64,000 nt of DNA from Williamsia sp. DF01-3. Its GTDB lineage: Bacteria; Actinomycetota; Actinomycetes; Mycobacteriales; Mycobacteriaceae. The DNA lies in the NCBI RefSeq assembly GCF_023051145.1, contig NZ_JALKFS010000005.1:3985733-4049732 (forward strand), read 5' to 3'. Shown one piece after another: positions 37,366 through 48,548 of this stretch (its first letter is position 1; each line of letters starts with the position of its first letter). The position numbers and the translations under genes are program-made. Below the pieces are notes generated by a model. That model was given only the letters and a program-made list of their open reading frames with translations. It was not told where the DNA came from and searched no databases.

Positions 37366-38292
37366 ATGTTCGCCTTCCTGCGACGCCGCATGTACACCAG
37401 CCTCATCCCTCTGTTGGTCGTGCTCTTCGGTGTCTTCCTGCTCGCCCGACTCACCGGTGATCCCACCAACCTGTACCTCCCGGTGTCTGCGACCCCGGAT
37501 CAGCGTGCCGAGTTCGCGGCCGAGAACGGTCTCGACAAGCCCGTCTGGAACCAGATGCTCGACTACCTGGGCGGCGTGGTCCACCTGGACTTCGGCGAGT
37601 CCCTACGCACCGGCGAGTCGGCCGCCGAGATGGCCTTGCGGGCATTTCCCGCGACATTGCAGCTGGCGTTCTTCACCATGTTGCTGGCCATCGTCGGCGC
37701 CGTGATCCTGGGTTGCTGGGCGGCTTTCCGGCCCAACTCACTTGCCGACCGCTTCTCGTCGCTGCTGTCGATGACCGCGGCGAGCGTCCCCGACTTCTGG
37801 TTCGCCATCACCGGCATCTGGATCTTCGCGGTGGTCCTGGGCTGGCTGCCCACGTCCGGTACGGGCAGCACCCTCTCCTGGATCCTGCCGATCGCCACAC
37901 TGTTGATCAGGCCGCTGGGAGTCCTGACCCAGGTGGTCCGGGGCGCGATGGTGCAGGCGCTCTCCGCGCCGTATGTGCGGCTTGCCCGCAGCAAAGGGGC
38001 CGGCGACATGCGCGTCGTCACGCATCATGCGCTGCGGAACGCCGCCGCACCGGCGTTGACCGTGGCGGGCGACCTCGCCGTCGCGCTGGTCAACGGTGCG
38101 GTGGTGGTGGAGGCCATCTTCGGTTGGCCCGGCATCGGCAAGCTGATGATCGATTCGATCCTGCAACGCGACTTCGCAGTGCTGCAGGCCGCCGTATTGC
38201 TCACCGCTGTCAGCATTTTCATCCTCAACGTCGTCATCGACGCCGGTTACGCGCTGCTGGACGCGCGGGTCCGCGAAAAGGTCAAGGTCTAG
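37366..38292 (+). CDS. ABC importer permease (DppB-like)
   Basis: A 308-residue permease with six helices and the DppB-type EAA loop (YVRLARSKGAGDMRVVTHHALRNA). The start has only a weak ribosome site; ten codons starting at 37330 in the same frame end in a TGA at 37360, so a short upstream reading frame precedes the gene. Confidence 0.92.
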   Translation: MFAFLRRRMYTSLIPLLVVLFGVFLLARLTGDPTNLYLPVSATPDQRAEFAAENGLDKPVWNQMLDYLGGVVHLDFGESLRTGESAAEMALRAFPATLQLAFFTMLLAIVGAVILGCWAAFRPNSLADRFSSLLSMTAASVPDFWFAITGIWIFAVVLGWLPTSGTGSTLSWILPIATLLIRPLGVLTQVVRGAMVQALSAPYVRLARSKGAGDMRVVTHHALRNAAAPALTVAGDLAVALVNGAVVVEAIFGWPGIGKLMIDSILQRDFAVLQAAVLLTAVSIFILNVVIDAGYALLDARVREKVKV

Positions 38293-38301
38293 GAGAACGT
38301 C

Positions 38302-39318
38302 ATGTCGATTGTCACCGGACCGTCCGAGTCCACAGTCACCGATCCCACCGGTTCGCTGGTCGCGCCCACAGACATCACCGGCGATTCCGTTGCCGCAGGC
38401 AAGGTTCCGTCCAACAGGATGCCCCTCTGGCGACTGCTGCTGCGGGATCCGATGGCCACCGTCGCCGCCGGCATCCTCGCCTTTGTCCTTCTCGTCGCCT
38501 GCTTCGGGCCGTGGCTGGTGGGTAGCGCCGCCACCGATCAGAACCTCGACCAGTCGAATCTGGCCCCGTTCAACCTCGATACCGGCTGGATGAACGTGCT
38601 CGGCACCGACCCGCTCGGTCGCAGCATGCTGGCTCGTCTGATCGTCGCCTGTCAGACCACGATGATGGTGGCCCTGCCCGCCGTGGTGATCTCTTGCGTC
38701 ATCGGTTCGGTGATCGGCATGTGGGCCGGTTACCACCGCGGCTGGCGCGAGACCACGGCGATGCGGGTCGCCGACGTGATCATGAGCTTTCCTTCCCTGC
38801 TGCTGGCGGTGGTGGTGCTCTACGTGTTCTCGCCGAGTGCGGCCAATATCGTTCTGGTGCTGGCCTTCACACGCATCCCCATCTATCTGCGTACCGCACG
38901 GGCGGAGTCGGCCGAACTGCAGAGCAGGGTCTTCGTCGATGCGGCCCGCACGTTCGGCGCCAGCAGTGGATCGATCATCCGCTCGCATGTCCTGCCGATC
39001 CTGCTGCCCACCTTGCTCACCGTTGCCACCCTCGACTTCTGTTTTGTCATGCTGGCCGAATCGTCGCTGAGCTTCCTGGGCATCGGAATCCAGCCCCCGG
39101 ACATCAGCTGGGGCCTGATGGTGTCGCAGGGACGCACCTACCTGCAGACCGCATGGTGGCTGTCGTTCTTCCCAGGTCTGGCCATCGTGGTGACCACGGT
39201 GTCCGCCACGATCCTCGCGGCGTGGGCCCGGATCGCCACCGATCCCGGTCAGCGCTGGCGCCTCACCGTGCCGCGTGCCCGCCGCCGTCTGTTCTCCTCA
39301 CGAAAGGCAGTCGCATGA
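38302..39318 (+). CDS. ABC importer permease (DppC-like)
   Basis: A 338-residue permease with N-terminal OppC-type region and six helices; the EAA loop is FVDAARTFGASSGSIIRSHVLP. The start follows AGGAGAAC. Its stop overlaps the start of the first ATPase gene (ATGA). Confidence 0.93.
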   Translation: MSIVTGPSESTVTDPTGSLVAPTDITGDSVAAGKVPSNRMPLWRLLLRDPMATVAAGILAFVLLVACFGPWLVGSAATDQNLDQSNLAPFNLDTGWMNVLGTDPLGRSMLARLIVACQTTMMVALPAVVISCVIGSVIGMWAGYHRGWRETTAMRVADVIMSFPSLLLAVVVLYVFSPSAANIVLVLAFTRIPIYLRTARAESAELQSRVFVDAARTFGASSGSIIRSHVLPILLPTLLTVATLDFCFVMLAESSLSFLGIGIQPPDISWGLMVSQGRTYLQTAWWLSFFPGLAIVVTTVSATILAAWARIATDPGQRWRLTVPRARRRLFSSRKAVA

Positions 39319-40337
39319 ACGCACCAGCCATCGCCGATCCCGGCGCGACCACCGCCGACGAGCGGGTCGCCCTGGACGTCACCGACCTGACCGTCGACCT
39401 TCGCACCCCAACCGGGGTGGTGCGGGCCGTCGACCACGTCTCGTTTGTCGCCCGCCGCGGCGAGACGCTGGCCCTGCTGGGCGAGTCCGGATGTGGCAAG
39501 TCCATGACCGCCCAGGCCCTGGTCGGGCTCTTGGACCCGATCGCGGATGTCACCGACGGCACGGTGATGCTCGGGGACACCAACCTGACGACGGCGAGCA
39601 AACGCAAGCGCCGCCAGGTCGCCGGAACCGAACTGGCAATCGTCTTCCAGGACGCACTGACCGCGCTCAACCCTGTGTACACGGTCGGTACCCAGCTCGC
39701 CGAGCCGTTCCGTATCCATCGCGGGATGTCTGCGCGGGCCGCCAAACGCGAGGCCATCCGGCTGATGGAGCACGTCGGCATCCCCGAGCCCGAGTCGCGT
39801 ATCGACTCCTATCCCCATCAGTTCTCCGGTGGCATGCGCCAACGACTGCTGATCGCGATGGCGGTGGCCCTGAGCCCCAAGGTTCTCCTCGCCGACGAGC
39901 CGACCACCGCGCTCGATGTCACCGTGCAGGCACAGATCATGTCGCTGTTGCAGAACCTGCGAGCCGAGTTCGACATGGCGGTCATCTTGATCACCCACGA
40001 TTTGGCGCTGGTGGCCGAGCAGGCCGACCGCGTGGCAATCATGTACGCCGGCAACGTCGTCGAGACCGGGCCGGTCGCCGAGGTGTTCTCCCGTCCGAGA
40101 CACCCCTACACCAAGGGGCTGCTCGACTCGGTGCCCGTGAACGCCAAACGGGGCGAAGATCTCAAGTCCATCGGTGGTACTCCCCCGGACCTGCACTCGA
40201 TCCCGACCGGGTGCGTGTATCAGGCCCGGTGCCCCCTGGCACAAGACATCTGCGCCACCTCCCGACCTGCACTGAAGTCAATCGCCACCGGCCGTTCTGC
40301 GGCATGTCATTTCACCGAGGAGGTCGGCAATGTCTGA
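39315..40337 (+). CDS. ABC importer ATPase (DppD-like)
   Basis: A 340-residue ATPase. Walker A GESGCGKS, signature FSGGMRQR and Walker B VLLADEP are intact; the C-terminal oligopeptide-transporter extension has the Cys pattern GCVYQARCPLAQDIC that in DppD proteins can bind an iron-sulfur cluster. It overlaps its neighbours at both ends. Confidence 0.94.
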   Translation: MNAPAIADPGATTADERVALDVTDLTVDLRTPTGVVRAVDHVSFVARRGETLALLGESGCGKSMTAQALVGLLDPIADVTDGTVMLGDTNLTTASKRKRRQVAGTELAIVFQDALTALNPVYTVGTQLAEPFRIHRGMSARAAKREAIRLMEHVGIPEPESRIDSYPHQFSGGMRQRLLIAMAVALSPKVLLADEPTTALDVTVQAQIMSLLQNLRAEFDMAVILITHDLALVAEQADRVAIMYAGNVVETGPVAEVFSRPRHPYTKGLLDSVPVNAKRGEDLKSIGGTPPDLHSIPTGCVYQARCPLAQDICATSRPALKSIATGRSAACHFTEEVGNV

Positions 40338-41396
40338 GTCCACGAAACCGAGATCGACAGGATCGTCGGTCCTCGAGGTTCGCGACCTCACGAAGACGTT
40401 CCGGGTGCCGGCAGGCAAAGACGGCAAGACCGAACTCAAGGCGCTCGACGGGATCGACCTCGATCTCGCCCCCGGCGAGACACTGGGTCTGGTCGGTGAA
40501 TCAGGTTGTGGCAAGTCAACTCTCGCCCGCACGCTGATGATGCTGGAGCGCCCCGACGCCGGTACGGTCAGCTGGGATGGCGTCGATCCGTACACCCTCA
40601 AGGGCAAGGACATGCTCGCCCTGCGACGCCGCGTCCAGATGGTGTTCCAGGATCCGTATGCCTCACTCAACGCGCGGATGACAGCCGCCGAGATCATCTC
40701 CGAGCCGTGGCGGACCCACAAGACCCTCTACAAGTCCAAGCGAGACAGGGCCGCCCGGGTTCGCGAACTCCTGCACCTGGTGGGTCTACGCCCCAGCGAC
40801 GAGCACCGCTCACCACAAGAGTTCTCCGGTGGGCAGCGCCAGCGGTTGGGAATCGCCCGAGCGCTGGCCCTCAACCCGTCGGTGGTCATCTGTGACGAGC
40901 CCGTGTCGGCACTGGACCTCTCGGTGCAGGCCCAGGTGCTGAACCTGCTCAACGACCTGCAGCAGCAACTCGGCATCTCCTACGTCTTCATCTCGCACGA
41001 CCTGTCGGTCGTGCGGCACGTGGCCGACCGCGTCGCCGTCATGTATCTCGGTCGCATCGTCGAAACAGGGCCTACCGAAAGAGTTTTCGACACCCCGATG
41101 CACCCCTACACCGAGGCGCTGATGTCCGCGGCACCCACCTCGACCCCGGAACCCGGCGCACCCGGATCATCCTGGAGGGCGAAGTGCCCTCGCCGCTCAA
41201 TCCGCCGTCGGGCTGCCGGTTTCGTACCCGGTGCATGCACGCCACTTCCGAGTGCGCGGAGTCGGCGCCGCCCGTCGCCACCGACGTTCCACAGAGCAAG
41301 TCGATCCGGGCAGCGCTGAGCGGTCCGCCACACGTGGCCGAGTGCTTCCACCCGCGCAACACGGTGTCGCTCGGTATGCCCGCCGCGGTCGGGTGA
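40330..41396 (+). CDS. ABC importer ATPase (DppF-like; one frameshift in this sequence)
   Basis: The partner ATPase of DppD, with Walker [10 protein letters not shown], signature FSGGQRQR and Walker B VVICDEP. The frame runs to 41319 with a nonsense tail after TSTPEPGAP. One extra C in the run 41161-41163 restores [18 protein letters not shown], the usual DppF C-terminus with its Cys cluster, and a TGA at 41394-41396 that overlaps the next start. Restored length is about 355 residues. Confidence 0.92.
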
Positions 41397-42109
41397 GCAT
41401 CACAGCTCTCGTCGTGATCAGCGTGGCAGTGTTCGCTGCCGCCTGCATGCAGGCATCGATCGGGTTCGGCATGGGGATGCTTGCCGCGCCGATCGTCGCC
41501 CTGGTCGACCCATCGCTCATCCCGGGCACGCTGATCATGTCCGCGGTGGTGGTGACGCTGCTCGTCGTAATCCGTGAACGACAGAGTCTCGACCTCCGGG
41601 GCACCGGGTGGGCGCTCGCGGGCCGTGTCCCCGGCACCATCGCGGGGGCATTGCTGCTCCTGTTCCTACCCGAACGCGGGCTCGCGTTGTTACTCGCGGC
41701 CGTCGTGCTGGCCGGTGTTGTCATGGCGACGATGGGTTGGGCGCCACCGCCGCGGCGACGAAACCTCGCGACGGCGGGCGCTGCGTCGGGTCTGCTCGGC
41801 ACCGCGACCTCGATCGGTGGTCCGCCGATGGCTTTGGTGTTGCAGGGATCAAGTGGCCCCCGGCTACGCGGGAACATGAGCGCGTTCTTCTTGGTCGGGT
41901 CGTTGATGTCCATCGCGGTGCTGGCCGCCGCCGGTGCCATCGAACGGGAGAACGCCGAGATGTTCCTGATTCTCATCCCGGCGGTTGTGCTGGGCTACGC
42001 GGCCTCTCGATTCGTCAACACATTGCTCGACCCGGTGCGGCTGCGCCGGCTCTCCATCGCCATCTCCTCGGTGGGGGCTGTCCTGCTCATCGGGCAGCAG
42101 ATCATCTGA
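41393..42109 (+). CDS. TauE/SafE-family membrane permease
   Basis: A 238-residue protein with about seven helices and the repeated TSUP motif ([18 protein letters not shown] and [17 protein letters not shown]). Family members export sulfite or move small organic anions. The GTG at 41393 overlaps the restored dppF stop (GTGA), so it belongs to the aldarate operon and may move an anionic intermediate. Confidence 0.87.
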   Translation: MSITALVVISVAVFAAACMQASIGFGMGMLAAPIVALVDPSLIPGTLIMSAVVVTLLVVIRERQSLDLRGTGWALAGRVPGTIAGALLLLFLPERGLALLLAAVVLAGVVMATMGWAPPPRRRNLATAGAASGLLGTATSIGGPPMALVLQGSSGPRLRGNMSAFFLVGSLMSIAVLAAAGAIERENAEMFLILIPAVVLGYAASRFVNTLLDPVRLRRLSIAISSVGAVLLIGQQII

Positions 42110-42134
42110 AATCACAACAGCGAAAGGCTCCACC

Positions 42135-43493
42135 ATGACGTCATCAGCCACATCGCGAGTATCGCGTGGTGCTCCCGCGGTCACCGAGATGCGGGTGATC
42201 CCGATCGCCGGCCGCGACAGCATGCTGCTCAACCTGTCCGGGGCACATGCTCCGTTCTTCACCCGGAACCTGGTGATGATCACCGATGCGGACGGGAACA
42301 CCGGGGTCGGCGAGGTGCCGGGAAGCGAGCCGATTCGTCAGACCCTGTGCGACGCGATCGACCTGGTGGTCGGACGCCACGTGGGCGACCACAACGCAAT
42401 TCTCGGCGACATACGGCGCGCCTTCGCCGATCGCGACGAGGGTGGCCGAGGCAATCAGACGTTTGATCTTCGCACCACTGTTCACGCCGTCACCGCTGTC
42501 GAATCCGCTTTGCTAGACCTGTTGGGCCAACACCTCGGAGTGTCGGTTGCCGCCCTCCTCGGCGACGGCCAGCAGCGCGAGCGCGTGCAGGCGCTGGGAT
42601 ATCTGTTTTTCGTCGGCGACCGCACCAAGACGGGACTCGACTACCTCGACGGTTCCGGAGAGTCCGACGACTGGCTTCGACTACGGCACCAGGAGGCGCT
42701 GACTCCTGAGGCCGTCGTCGCTCTCGCCGAGGCCGCGCACGATCGTTATGGCTTCTCCGACTTCAAACTCAAGGGCGGGGTGCTGGCGCCCCGGGAGGAA
42801 GCAGCCGCGGTGACCGCGCTCGCCGAACGCTTCCCGGCCGCGCGCATCACGCTTGATCCGAATGGCGGCTGGCTGCTCTCGGAGGCGATCGAGGCCTGCC
42901 GCGGACTGCGCGACGTGCTCGCCTACGCCGAGGACCCGGTCGGCCCCGAGGGCGGCTTCTCCGGGCGTGAAGTGATGAGTGAGTTCAAGAGGGCCACCGG
43001 GTTGCCCACCGCCACCAACATGATCGCCACCGACTGGCGGGAGTTGGGGCACACCATTCGATCCGGAGCGGTCGACATCCCATTGGCCGATCCCCACTTC
43101 TGGACGATGGCCGGATCGGTGAGGGTGGCGCAGCTCTGCGATGTGTGGGGCCTGACGTGGGGATCGCACTCCAACAACCACTTCGACGTCTCATTGGCCA
43201 TGTTCACCCACGTCGCCGCTGCCGCACCCGGCGACATCACGGCCATCGACACCCACTGGATCTGGCAGGACGGTCAGCGGATCACCAAGGAGCCGTTCGA
43301 GATCAGCGACGGTCACCTCACGGTTCCTGACCGGCCCGGACTCGGTGTCGAGCTCGACATGGACCAGGTCGACGCCGCACACGAGCTGTACCTCCGCGAG
43401 GGTCTGGGGTCCCGAGATGATTCGGTCGGGATGCAGTTCCTCGTACCGGGCTGGAGTTTCGACAGCAAGCGTCCAGCACTGGTTCGGGCATGA
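42135..43493 (+). CDS. gudD: GudD, D-glucarate dehydratase
   Basis: A 452-residue enzyme very close in sequence to enterobacterial GlucD. The KxK base is in FSDFKLKGG, metal ligands in ITLDPNGGW and [16 protein letters not shown], and the His/Asp pair in [11 protein letters not shown]. It converts D-glucarate (or L-idarate) to 5-dehydro-4-deoxyglucarate, the substrate of KdgD at 30710. Start follows GAAAGG. Stop overlaps the next start (ATGA). Confidence 0.95.
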   Translation: MTSSATSRVSRGAPAVTEMRVIPIAGRDSMLLNLSGAHAPFFTRNLVMITDADGNTGVGEVPGSEPIRQTLCDAIDLVVGRHVGDHNAILGDIRRAFADRDEGGRGNQTFDLRTTVHAVTAVESALLDLLGQHLGVSVAALLGDGQQRERVQALGYLFFVGDRTKTGLDYLDGSGESDDWLRLRHQEALTPEAVVALAEAAHDRYGFSDFKLKGGVLAPREEAAAVTALAERFPAARITLDPNGGWLLSEAIEACRGLRDVLAYAEDPVGPEGGFSGREVMSEFKRATGLPTATNMIATDWRELGHTIRSGAVDIPLADPHFWTMAGSVRVAQLCDVWGLTWGSHSNNHFDVSLAMFTHVAAAAPGDITAIDTHWIWQDGQRITKEPFEISDGHLTVPDRPGLGVELDMDQVDAAHELYLREGLGSRDDSVGMQFLVPGWSFDSKRPALVRA

Positions 43494-44485
43494 GCGATCC
43501 ATTCGGGCGGATGGTGATCGTCGTCGGCGATCGGAATCTGCTGCCGCATCGTGAGTTGTTCGAGAGCTTGCTGCCTGCCGAGAGTGAGGTCCGGTGGCAC
43601 CAACGCTTCGACGAACGGGCGATCATCAACGACCTCCCGGCAGCCGATGTGTACGTGGGCGGCAGGTTCACCACAGCAATGGCCGCCGCCGCCCCGCGAC
43701 TGCAACTGGTGCACGTGGCAGGGGCGGGCACTGACAATGTCGCATTCGACGCGCTCGGACCTCGCACCAAAGTCGCCAACACGTTCCATCACGAGGACTC
43801 GATCGCCGAATACGTGTTGTCCACTTCCGTCATGCTGCGCCGTGGTTTTCTCGCGCACGATCGGGCACTCCGACAAGCCGTGTGGGCGACATCGGTGTAC
43901 AACGACTCCCTTCCCCAGCCCCTCACCATGCGAGATGCGCACATCGGCTTCGTCGGGTTCGGCCACATCGGGTCGAAGAGCTGGAACCTCCTGCGTATGT
44001 TGAGCTGCACCGCGTCGGCGGTCACCGGCCGCGGCACCGTCGACGCCGAAGCACAGGGCCTGTCATGGGCGGGCGATGCCACCGATCTGGGCCGCCTGAT
44101 GACCGAGTCCGACGTTGTTGTCGTCTCGGCACCGCTGAACGCTCATACCCGAGGAATGATCGGTCCCGCAGAGTTCGAGGCCCTCGGTTCGGAAGGAGTC
44201 TTGATCAACGTCGGACGGGGGCCACTTCTTCAGCAGCAGGCTCTCTACGATGCCCTCAGCACGAACACCATTCGTGCGGCCGCCATCGACGTCTGGTACT
44301 CGTACCCCGGCCCGGATGGTCGCGGTGTACCGGGCGATCTGCCCTTTGCCGAACTCCCCAATCTGCTGATGACGCCACATTCTTCTGGCGTCACGCACGA
44401 CACTTTCGTGGGACGGGTTCGGGACATCGCCGACAACATCCGCAGACTCGCCCGGGGCCTGACACTGGCTCGTACCGTCCGCTGA
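43490..44485 (+). CDS. D-2-hydroxyacid dehydrogenase 2
   Basis: A 331-residue member of the D-isomer 2-hydroxyacid dehydrogenase family, more divergent than the one at 34308. It retains [11 protein letters not shown] for NAD(P), the Arg in INVGRGPLL and the His in LMTPHSSG; the Glu normally near FxxEP is not obvious (DVWYSYP), so the active site may differ. Last gene of the importer-gudD operon. Confidence 0.88.
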   Translation: MSDPFGRMVIVVGDRNLLPHRELFESLLPAESEVRWHQRFDERAIINDLPAADVYVGGRFTTAMAAAAPRLQLVHVAGAGTDNVAFDALGPRTKVANTFHHEDSIAEYVLSTSVMLRRGFLAHDRALRQAVWATSVYNDSLPQPLTMRDAHIGFVGFGHIGSKSWNLLRMLSCTASAVTGRGTVDAEAQGLSWAGDATDLGRLMTESDVVVVSAPLNAHTRGMIGPAEFEALGSEGVLINVGRGPLLQQQALYDALSTNTIRAAAIDVWYSYPGPDGRGVPGDLPFAELPNLLMTPHSSGVTHDTFVGRVRDIADNIRRLARGLTLARTVR

Positions 44486-44651
44486 TCGCACGGGCGACAG
44501 GCGGTACGTCCGGCGGCCCGAAACATGTTCACACTGTGGAGTTGTCAATGTTCTATCGCGGTTCCGGCCGGGGGCCGGTTGCGAGTGGGTCTATCGATCA
44601 TCGGCCCAGCAGTTCGGTGTGGCCTTGCAGCTTTGTGCGGTTCGGCCGCCT

Positions 44652-45471
44652 TTACGCAGCGAGGGTGAGCGTCCTACGGTTGTAGGCCGGCAGGGGTTTT
44701 CGCAGCGGATCCACGTCAGCGGGCGGGAGCAGCCATGGGTGTCTGTCTGGCCCCATGACAACGTCCCAGTCCGTGTTGTGAACTGCGCGGTGGCAGGTGC
44801 GGCACAACAGGCACCCGTTTTCCAGGGTGGTCGGGCCACCTTCTTGCCAGTGGACAATGTGATGGCAGTCGGGCCATTCCGCCGGTGCCCCGCATTTCAC
44901 ACAGCACGCGTCCCGGATGATGATCGTCGACAACTGCAAAGTCCACGGTGTTCATCGCCGAATCCTCGGACGCCGGGGGCCCACCCGTGTTCCCAGAGAC
45001 CTGATTCCCCAGCTTGCGCGCGGCCTTGCCCACCTCGTCGGGCGAGGCGCCGGAGATGGCGTGGCTCAACAATTTCCGATCGATGTCCGGTCGCTCCTCA
45101 GCAACCATCTCGGAGCCGGCCCGGGCCGCGACGTGCGCGCGCCCCCTGACCACCGCATCAACATGTTCGGTCGACAGGAATCCGTCGCGAAAGTAACCGG
45201 CGGTGCGATCCAAACCGGCCAGCCCGGTCCCGATCCGCAACCACCGTGATGCAACCGCTGGAGCGACCCCGTTGGCCTGCAACAGCTTCGAGGTGGTGGA
45301 CCCTGACTTCTTCGCTATCCCCAGCCGTTCGATATGCGCTGCCGCCGCAGACAACTTGCACTCGGTCGCATTGCGAAGGGTGATCAATTCCTTGATCAGA
45401 CCCACAACACCCGGTGGGTCATCCGGAACGACCAACCCCATCACATCGTCGACCACATCGAGAACCCGCAT
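44652..45471 (-). pseudogene. DUF222/HNH endonuclease remnant with internal deletion
   Basis: The N-terminal DUF222 part runs in frame to NTVDFAVVDD, then the HNH part (CCVKCGAPAEWPDCHHIVHW and CLLCRTCHRAVH) follows at once but in another frame. In intact members of this very common actinobacterial family, about 150-200 residues lie between these points. An internal deletion plus frameshift has therefore destroyed the gene. Start ATG at 45471 (or 45477). Such genes are mobile-element-like paralogues without assigned role. Confidence 0.82.
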
Positions 45472-45687
45472 CCTCATACCCCTCCCCAGGGACCCCCACA
45501 GCAGTGACACCGTTCGAACCGTGCGCCAGCTGTCCAATTGATGCCGTCACACTACCGCATCCGAACACATGTTCGCGATATTCGAACTGCAGATTCTCCT
45601 GTCCGACAACAGGTTTGGCCAACCAGGAGAGCGCACGCACCTCGCCGAGCGAAGGCTACCACCAGCCTCCGACATCACCCCGTCGCG

Positions 45688-46340
45688 TCAGTCGGGCTGC
45701 CCTCCCACACCTGCGTCCCTCGCCCTGGCCACCGCCTCCGCCCTCGTCCGAGCACGCATCTTGGCCAGGATCTCACTGACCCGGTTGCGAACGGTCTTCT
45801 CGGACAGGAACAACCGGCGGGCGATGGCAGCGTTGTCCAAACCCCGGGCCATCAGTTCCAGGACTTCGCGCTCACGGCTCGTCAGCTCCGGAAAGGCCTG
45901 GGGTCCAGCACTGTTCGGGGCCATCGCCGAGAAGAACCCGACCACCTGTTCGGCGACGCGGGGTCCGAAGACGGCCTCCCCCTGGCGACCGCCGCAATCG
46001 TGCGGTGCACATCACCGGCTTCGGCTTCCTTGAGCAGATAGCCTCGGGCGCCGGCCCGCAGGGCTGCGAAGACCGAGTCGGGGTCCTCACTCATCGTCAA
46101 GACCACCACTGCGACGTCCGGATACCTGTCCACCACCCGCGCCGTGGCCGCGAGCCCACCGATACCGGGCATCCGCAAGTCCATGAGCACCACCTGCGGC
46201 CGTAGTTCTTCGACAGCACGGAGCGCCGACTCGCCGTCGGCGGCTTCCCCGACGACCTCGACGTCGTCCATCGCCGTCAGCACCGCGAGCATACCTGCGC
46301 GAAATAGCGCATGGTCGTCAACCACGAGCACCGATGTCAT
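45688..46340 (-). CDS. NarL/LuxR-type response regulator (one frameshift in this sequence)
   Basis: Receiver domain with D8, D9 and phospho-acceptor D54 (LMDLRMPG), and a C-terminal LuxR helix-turn-helix ([33 protein letters not shown]). The two halves are in different frames; one extra G in the run 45978-45982 gives [21 protein letters not shown] and joins them into about 217 residues. The ATG at 46340 overlaps the restored kinase stop (ATGA). Confidence 0.92.
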
Positions 46341-48477
46341 TGACGCACAGCCTCTCTCGGAACAGCGACGGACGCGACGGGCACCACCAACCGCACCACC
46401 GTTCCTCCCCTTGAGCGGCAAGGTGCTCCACACGGCCACCCACTTCGGCGGCACGCTGCCGCATGCTCATCAATCCCACGCCAGGTGTCGGCCTGCTTGG
46501 CATTCCTCGACCGTTGTCGCTGACCCGGAGTTCGAGGTTCTCCTCGTCGCATTCCACGTCGATCCTCACCCGTGACGCCGCGCTGTGGTGCACCACGTTG
46601 GTGACCGCTTCGGCCGCGATGGTGTAGGTGGCGACCTCCGCGGCCGCAGGCAGTTCACCCATGTCATCAAGCTGCACAACACCTTCGATGGCACCGAGAC
46701 CGTCCACGAGTTGACGCAGCGCCTGTGCCAGCCCCAGCTGGTCCAGAACCGGTGGCCGCAGACCACGAGACACCGCACGTACCTGGACCACTGCTTCGCG
46801 GACCCGGTCCCGGATCCCATCGGCCTTGGCCGCGTGGGCATCATCACCCTTTCGGCGGAGCTCGGCGGCCAGTGCATCCATCTGCAGGGCGATCCCCGCA
46901 AGACCCGGGCCCACCCCGTCGTGCAGATCATTGCGCAGCCGTCGTCGTTCCTCTTCCCGGGCCGCGACGATACGGGCCCGAGAGTGCTCGGTCTCGGCCA
47001 CCAGCGACGTTGCGTAAGCCATCATCGCCGCGTGCGCCGCGACCTGTTCGAGGAGTCGGCGTTCTTCAGCGCTGAACCCTTCACCGACGCGCCGTGGTGC
47101 GACCTCGAGCTGACCGACTCTGCGTCCCAGCGCAATTGCGTCGATGGTGACCAGGTGGGCAGGCCGAACTCCTTGTTCGGCCCGCACCACACCGTCGAAG
47201 GCCACGTAGGGCATACGCAACTCCGTGCGCAATGCCGAGATCAAGTCGGTGAGCGCTGCACGCGGCTCTGCCGACAGTGTCACGGCCTCGGAGATCCGCG
47301 GCGCAAGGGTGCGGCTGCCGCGCAGTTGCGGAAACCACCAGTTGTCGATGACCCGTTGCAACACGGCGCGAACGGCAAACGCTCCCAGCACAAGCACCAC
47401 CACAAGGGCGATTCCGGCTCGGGATCCTGCCAGCCCTGGATCCAGCCGCCACAGCATCAGGCCGCCGCCCGCGGCTACCAGAGCGACCACGAGCACCAGC
47501 ACGATCGAACGACTCAGAGCGAACTCGGCGTCGACCAGACGAAAACGCAGGGTCGCCGACACGACCGCCACCGGGGGCGCCAGCAGCGCGATGACAAACG
47601 CCGCGTTGCCCGGCCCGGTCTCACCGAGCAGGAGCGCCAAGATGAGCGCGCAGGCCATGACGATGCCGCCGACCATGAACCACTGCAACTGCGCCCGCTG
47701 CACCCCGACCGCGCGTCGCGTCCGCAACACCAGCGCGACCACCGCGAGCGGCGTCGCCACCGCCAGGCAATAAAACGAACTCACCAACGTCACGTAGTTC
47801 AGCGGCTCCAGCGCGTCGATCCCGATGGGGTTCTGCACAGCCGCGTCGACATCAGCGCGACCTGGAACCACCATCCGCGCGCCGACGGCCGCCATGGCGG
47901 CCGAGAGCGCGGAGATCGCCAGCATCTTCTCGTGCCGCGACCCGAATCCGCCCTCGGGGAACATCAATGTGAGCAGCGGGAGCACTACGAAGTAGACGCC
48001 GAAGCCGAACATCGAAATCCAGTCGGCCACCGCTGAACCCGGCAACGGCGAGACCTTCGCATTCCAGACGCTGTACTGCCCGAGGAGCAGGTAGACACTG
48101 ATCAACCCCGTCGCCACCAACAGCCAGCCACAGCGATTACGCGGCTGGTGCCACAGCAGCACCACACCCGCCACGGGCCATACCGAACCGAGCACGAGAT
48201 CACTCGCGAACATCGGCTCGACACTCACACGCTCGGTGAGTTCATGGTGGAGCACAAGCGCTCCCACGATGCACGTCACCGCGCCGACGCCGAGCACCAG
48301 CGCGATCCGGCGAAGCGCGGAATCACCGATCTTGTCGGCGAGACCGTGGACGGTAGCTCTCACCAGGTCATCGTGGCACGCCGATTCCCAGAAAACCGCT
48401 GCAGACGCGAACTTCCCGGCAACCAGGGACCGGCGTCCCTGTCGGCCGGGACACGTCCCCCCAGACAGTTCTGTCAT
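46337..48477 (-). CDS. NarL-type sensor histidine kinase (one frameshift near the 3' end)
   Basis: A large sensor with about ten membrane helices in its N-terminal half, a GAF-like region, then a HisKA_3 domain with the phospho-His in RNDLHDGVGPGLAG, and a HATPase domain (SDNGRGMP, GVGLMSMRQRA). The frame ends with EERWCGWWCPS, but one extra G in the run 46407-46410 restores GGGTVVRLVVPVASVAVP and a stop overlapping the regulator start. The N-terminus is uncertain: ATG 48477, or GTG 48363 directly before the first helix. Confidence 0.88.
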
Positions 48478-48495
48478 GTCCATTCCCGACAGTTC
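48464..48495. promoter_or_regulatory. palindrome and direct repeat between kinase and membrane-protein genes
   Basis: GACAGTTCTGTC (48464-48475) is a perfect 12-bp palindrome, and GACAGTTC recurs at 48488-48495. Both lie in the region shared by the divergent kinase gene and the gene at 48549, a likely place for autoregulation by the response regulator. Confidence 0.35.
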
Positions 48496-48548
48496 CACCG
48501 ACAACGCGGACAGAAGCGGCCCGCACCCCGAGAAGAAGGAGAACAACG

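Noticed and set aside
46585-48036. Long open frame (483 codons) opposite the histidine kinase
   Set aside because: Antisense shadow in high-GC sequence; composition His/Arg/Gln-rich without any recognisable family.
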